A DNA stretch of 5,685 bases from an uncultured Collinsella sp. (GTDB lineage: Bacteria; Actinomycetota; Coriobacteriia; Coriobacteriales; Coriobacteriaceae): NCBI GenBank assembly GCA_902478705.1, contig CABSMB010000103.1, forward strand, positions 1 to 5,685, written 5' to 3'. Positions 5,256-5,685 of this stretch are shown here, piece by piece. A model generated the notes under the pieces. The model saw only the letters and a list, made by a program, of their open reading frames with translations, was not told the DNA's origin and did not search any database. A program made the position numbers and the translations under genes. How positions within the stretch are numbered: position 1 is the stretch's first letter; each line of letters opens with the position of its first letter.

Positions 5256-5685
5256 TTAAGCCTCCAAAAATGCGCCAGTCTGGCGACCCCACAGGCTTGC
5301 ATACTCGCCGCCCGCCTCGACAAGCTGCGCATGCGTACCGTCCTCGACAATCTCGCCGTCCGCCAGCACCACGATGCGGTCGAGCGCCGCCACGGTGGAC
5401 AGGCGATGCGCCACCACAATGGAGGTGCGGCCGCGCATCAGGTTCTCGAGCGCCTCCTGCACCAGCGCCTCGGACTCGCTATCCAGGGCAGACGTCGCCT
5501 CGTCGAGCACCAGAATCGGCGCGTCGGTGAGGATGGCGCGGGCGATAGCCACGCGCTGACGCTGGCCGCCCGAAAGCTTGACGCCGCGCTCGCCCACCAT
5601 GGTGTCAAAGCCACGGGGCAGGCGGTCGATAAACTCCAGGGCATTGGCCAGGCGCGCGGCCTCGCGAATCTGCTCATCAGTGGCG
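5256..5685 (-). CDS. ABC exporter ATP-binding domain, C-terminal end (cut by right edge)
   Basis: The last 142 residues of an ABC protein are visible, ending at TAA 5258-5256. They carry the signature [14 protein letters not shown] (from residue 37 of the visible part), Walker B ILVLDE with Glu62, the D-loop SALD, and the H-switch VAHRLST with His93. The lead-in [19 protein letters not shown] and the wording [13 protein letters not shown] are typical of fused-type exporters of the MsbA/LmrA class, which join a six-helix membrane domain to this ATPase in about 580-620 residues and work as dimers in the membrane. Walker A, the Q-loop and the membrane domain lie beyond the window, so substrate and partner cannot be told. 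Many such exporters occur as adjacent heterodimer pairs, and a sister gene could be upstream. Confidence 0.95.
   Translation of the reverse strand, partial: ATDEQIREAARLANALEFIDRLPRGFDTMVGERGVKLSGGQRQRVAIARAILTDAPILVLDEATSALDSESEALVQEALENLMRGRTSIVVAHRLSTVAALDRIVVLADGEIVEDGTHAQLVEAGGEYASLWGRQTGAFLEA

Noticed and set aside
5240..5262. Inverted repeat GGAGGCT/AGCCCCC around the ABC gene stop codon as a terminator
   Set aside because: The stem has a mismatch, the loop contains the stop codon, and no T run follows on the minus strand, so it is not a convincing terminator.

Overview
The window reads as ordinary chromosome from a high-GC Gram-positive gut-type actinobacterium. A Coriobacteriia member close to Collinsella is my best guess, from the protein style (a zinc-ribbon membrane protein opening MFCTKCGSEMPDG, and the Mfd, Nth and ABC exporter sequences), strong Shine-Dalgarno sites and GC-rich codon use. 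This is inference from the text alone. All five genes lie on the minus strand, so transcription runs right to left; the long plus-strand ORFs are antisense shadows.

In transcription order: (1) 5256-5685, the C-terminal end of an ABC exporter nucleotide-binding domain, cut by the right edge. (2) 4527-5192, endonuclease III (nth), complete with catalytic Lys/Asp and an iron-sulfur cysteine cluster. It starts 63 nt after the ABC gene with no clear terminator between, so the two are probably co-transcribed. (3) 3350-4408, a single-pass membrane protein with a cytoplasmic zinc ribbon, an acidic linker and an uncharacterised outer domain. It has a plausible own promoter and a perfect 12-bp palindrome upstream, and is closed by a strong intrinsic terminator. 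(4) 1672-3138, a stand-alone ATP-grasp ligase-like protein resembling the synthetase half of glutathionylspermidine synthase. Its real start is probably a GTG inside the longest ORF. (5) 1-1449, the N-terminal 483 residues of transcription-repair coupling factor Mfd, cut by the left edge.

Two genes serve DNA repair: Nth for oxidised pyrimidines, and Mfd for lesions that stall RNA polymerase. They are separated by the two less understood genes and by terminators, so nothing shows co-regulation.

No RNA genes, CRISPR arrays, insertion sequences or phage genes were seen. The most unusual features are a 45-nt imperfect direct repeat (41/45 identical) that brackets the ATP-grasp gene and carries terminator sequence in each copy, and a strong terminator-like hairpin only about 25 nt before the mfd start codon. 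I see no convincing new multi-gene system; the real unknowns are the orphan ATP-grasp enzyme and the zinc-ribbon membrane protein.
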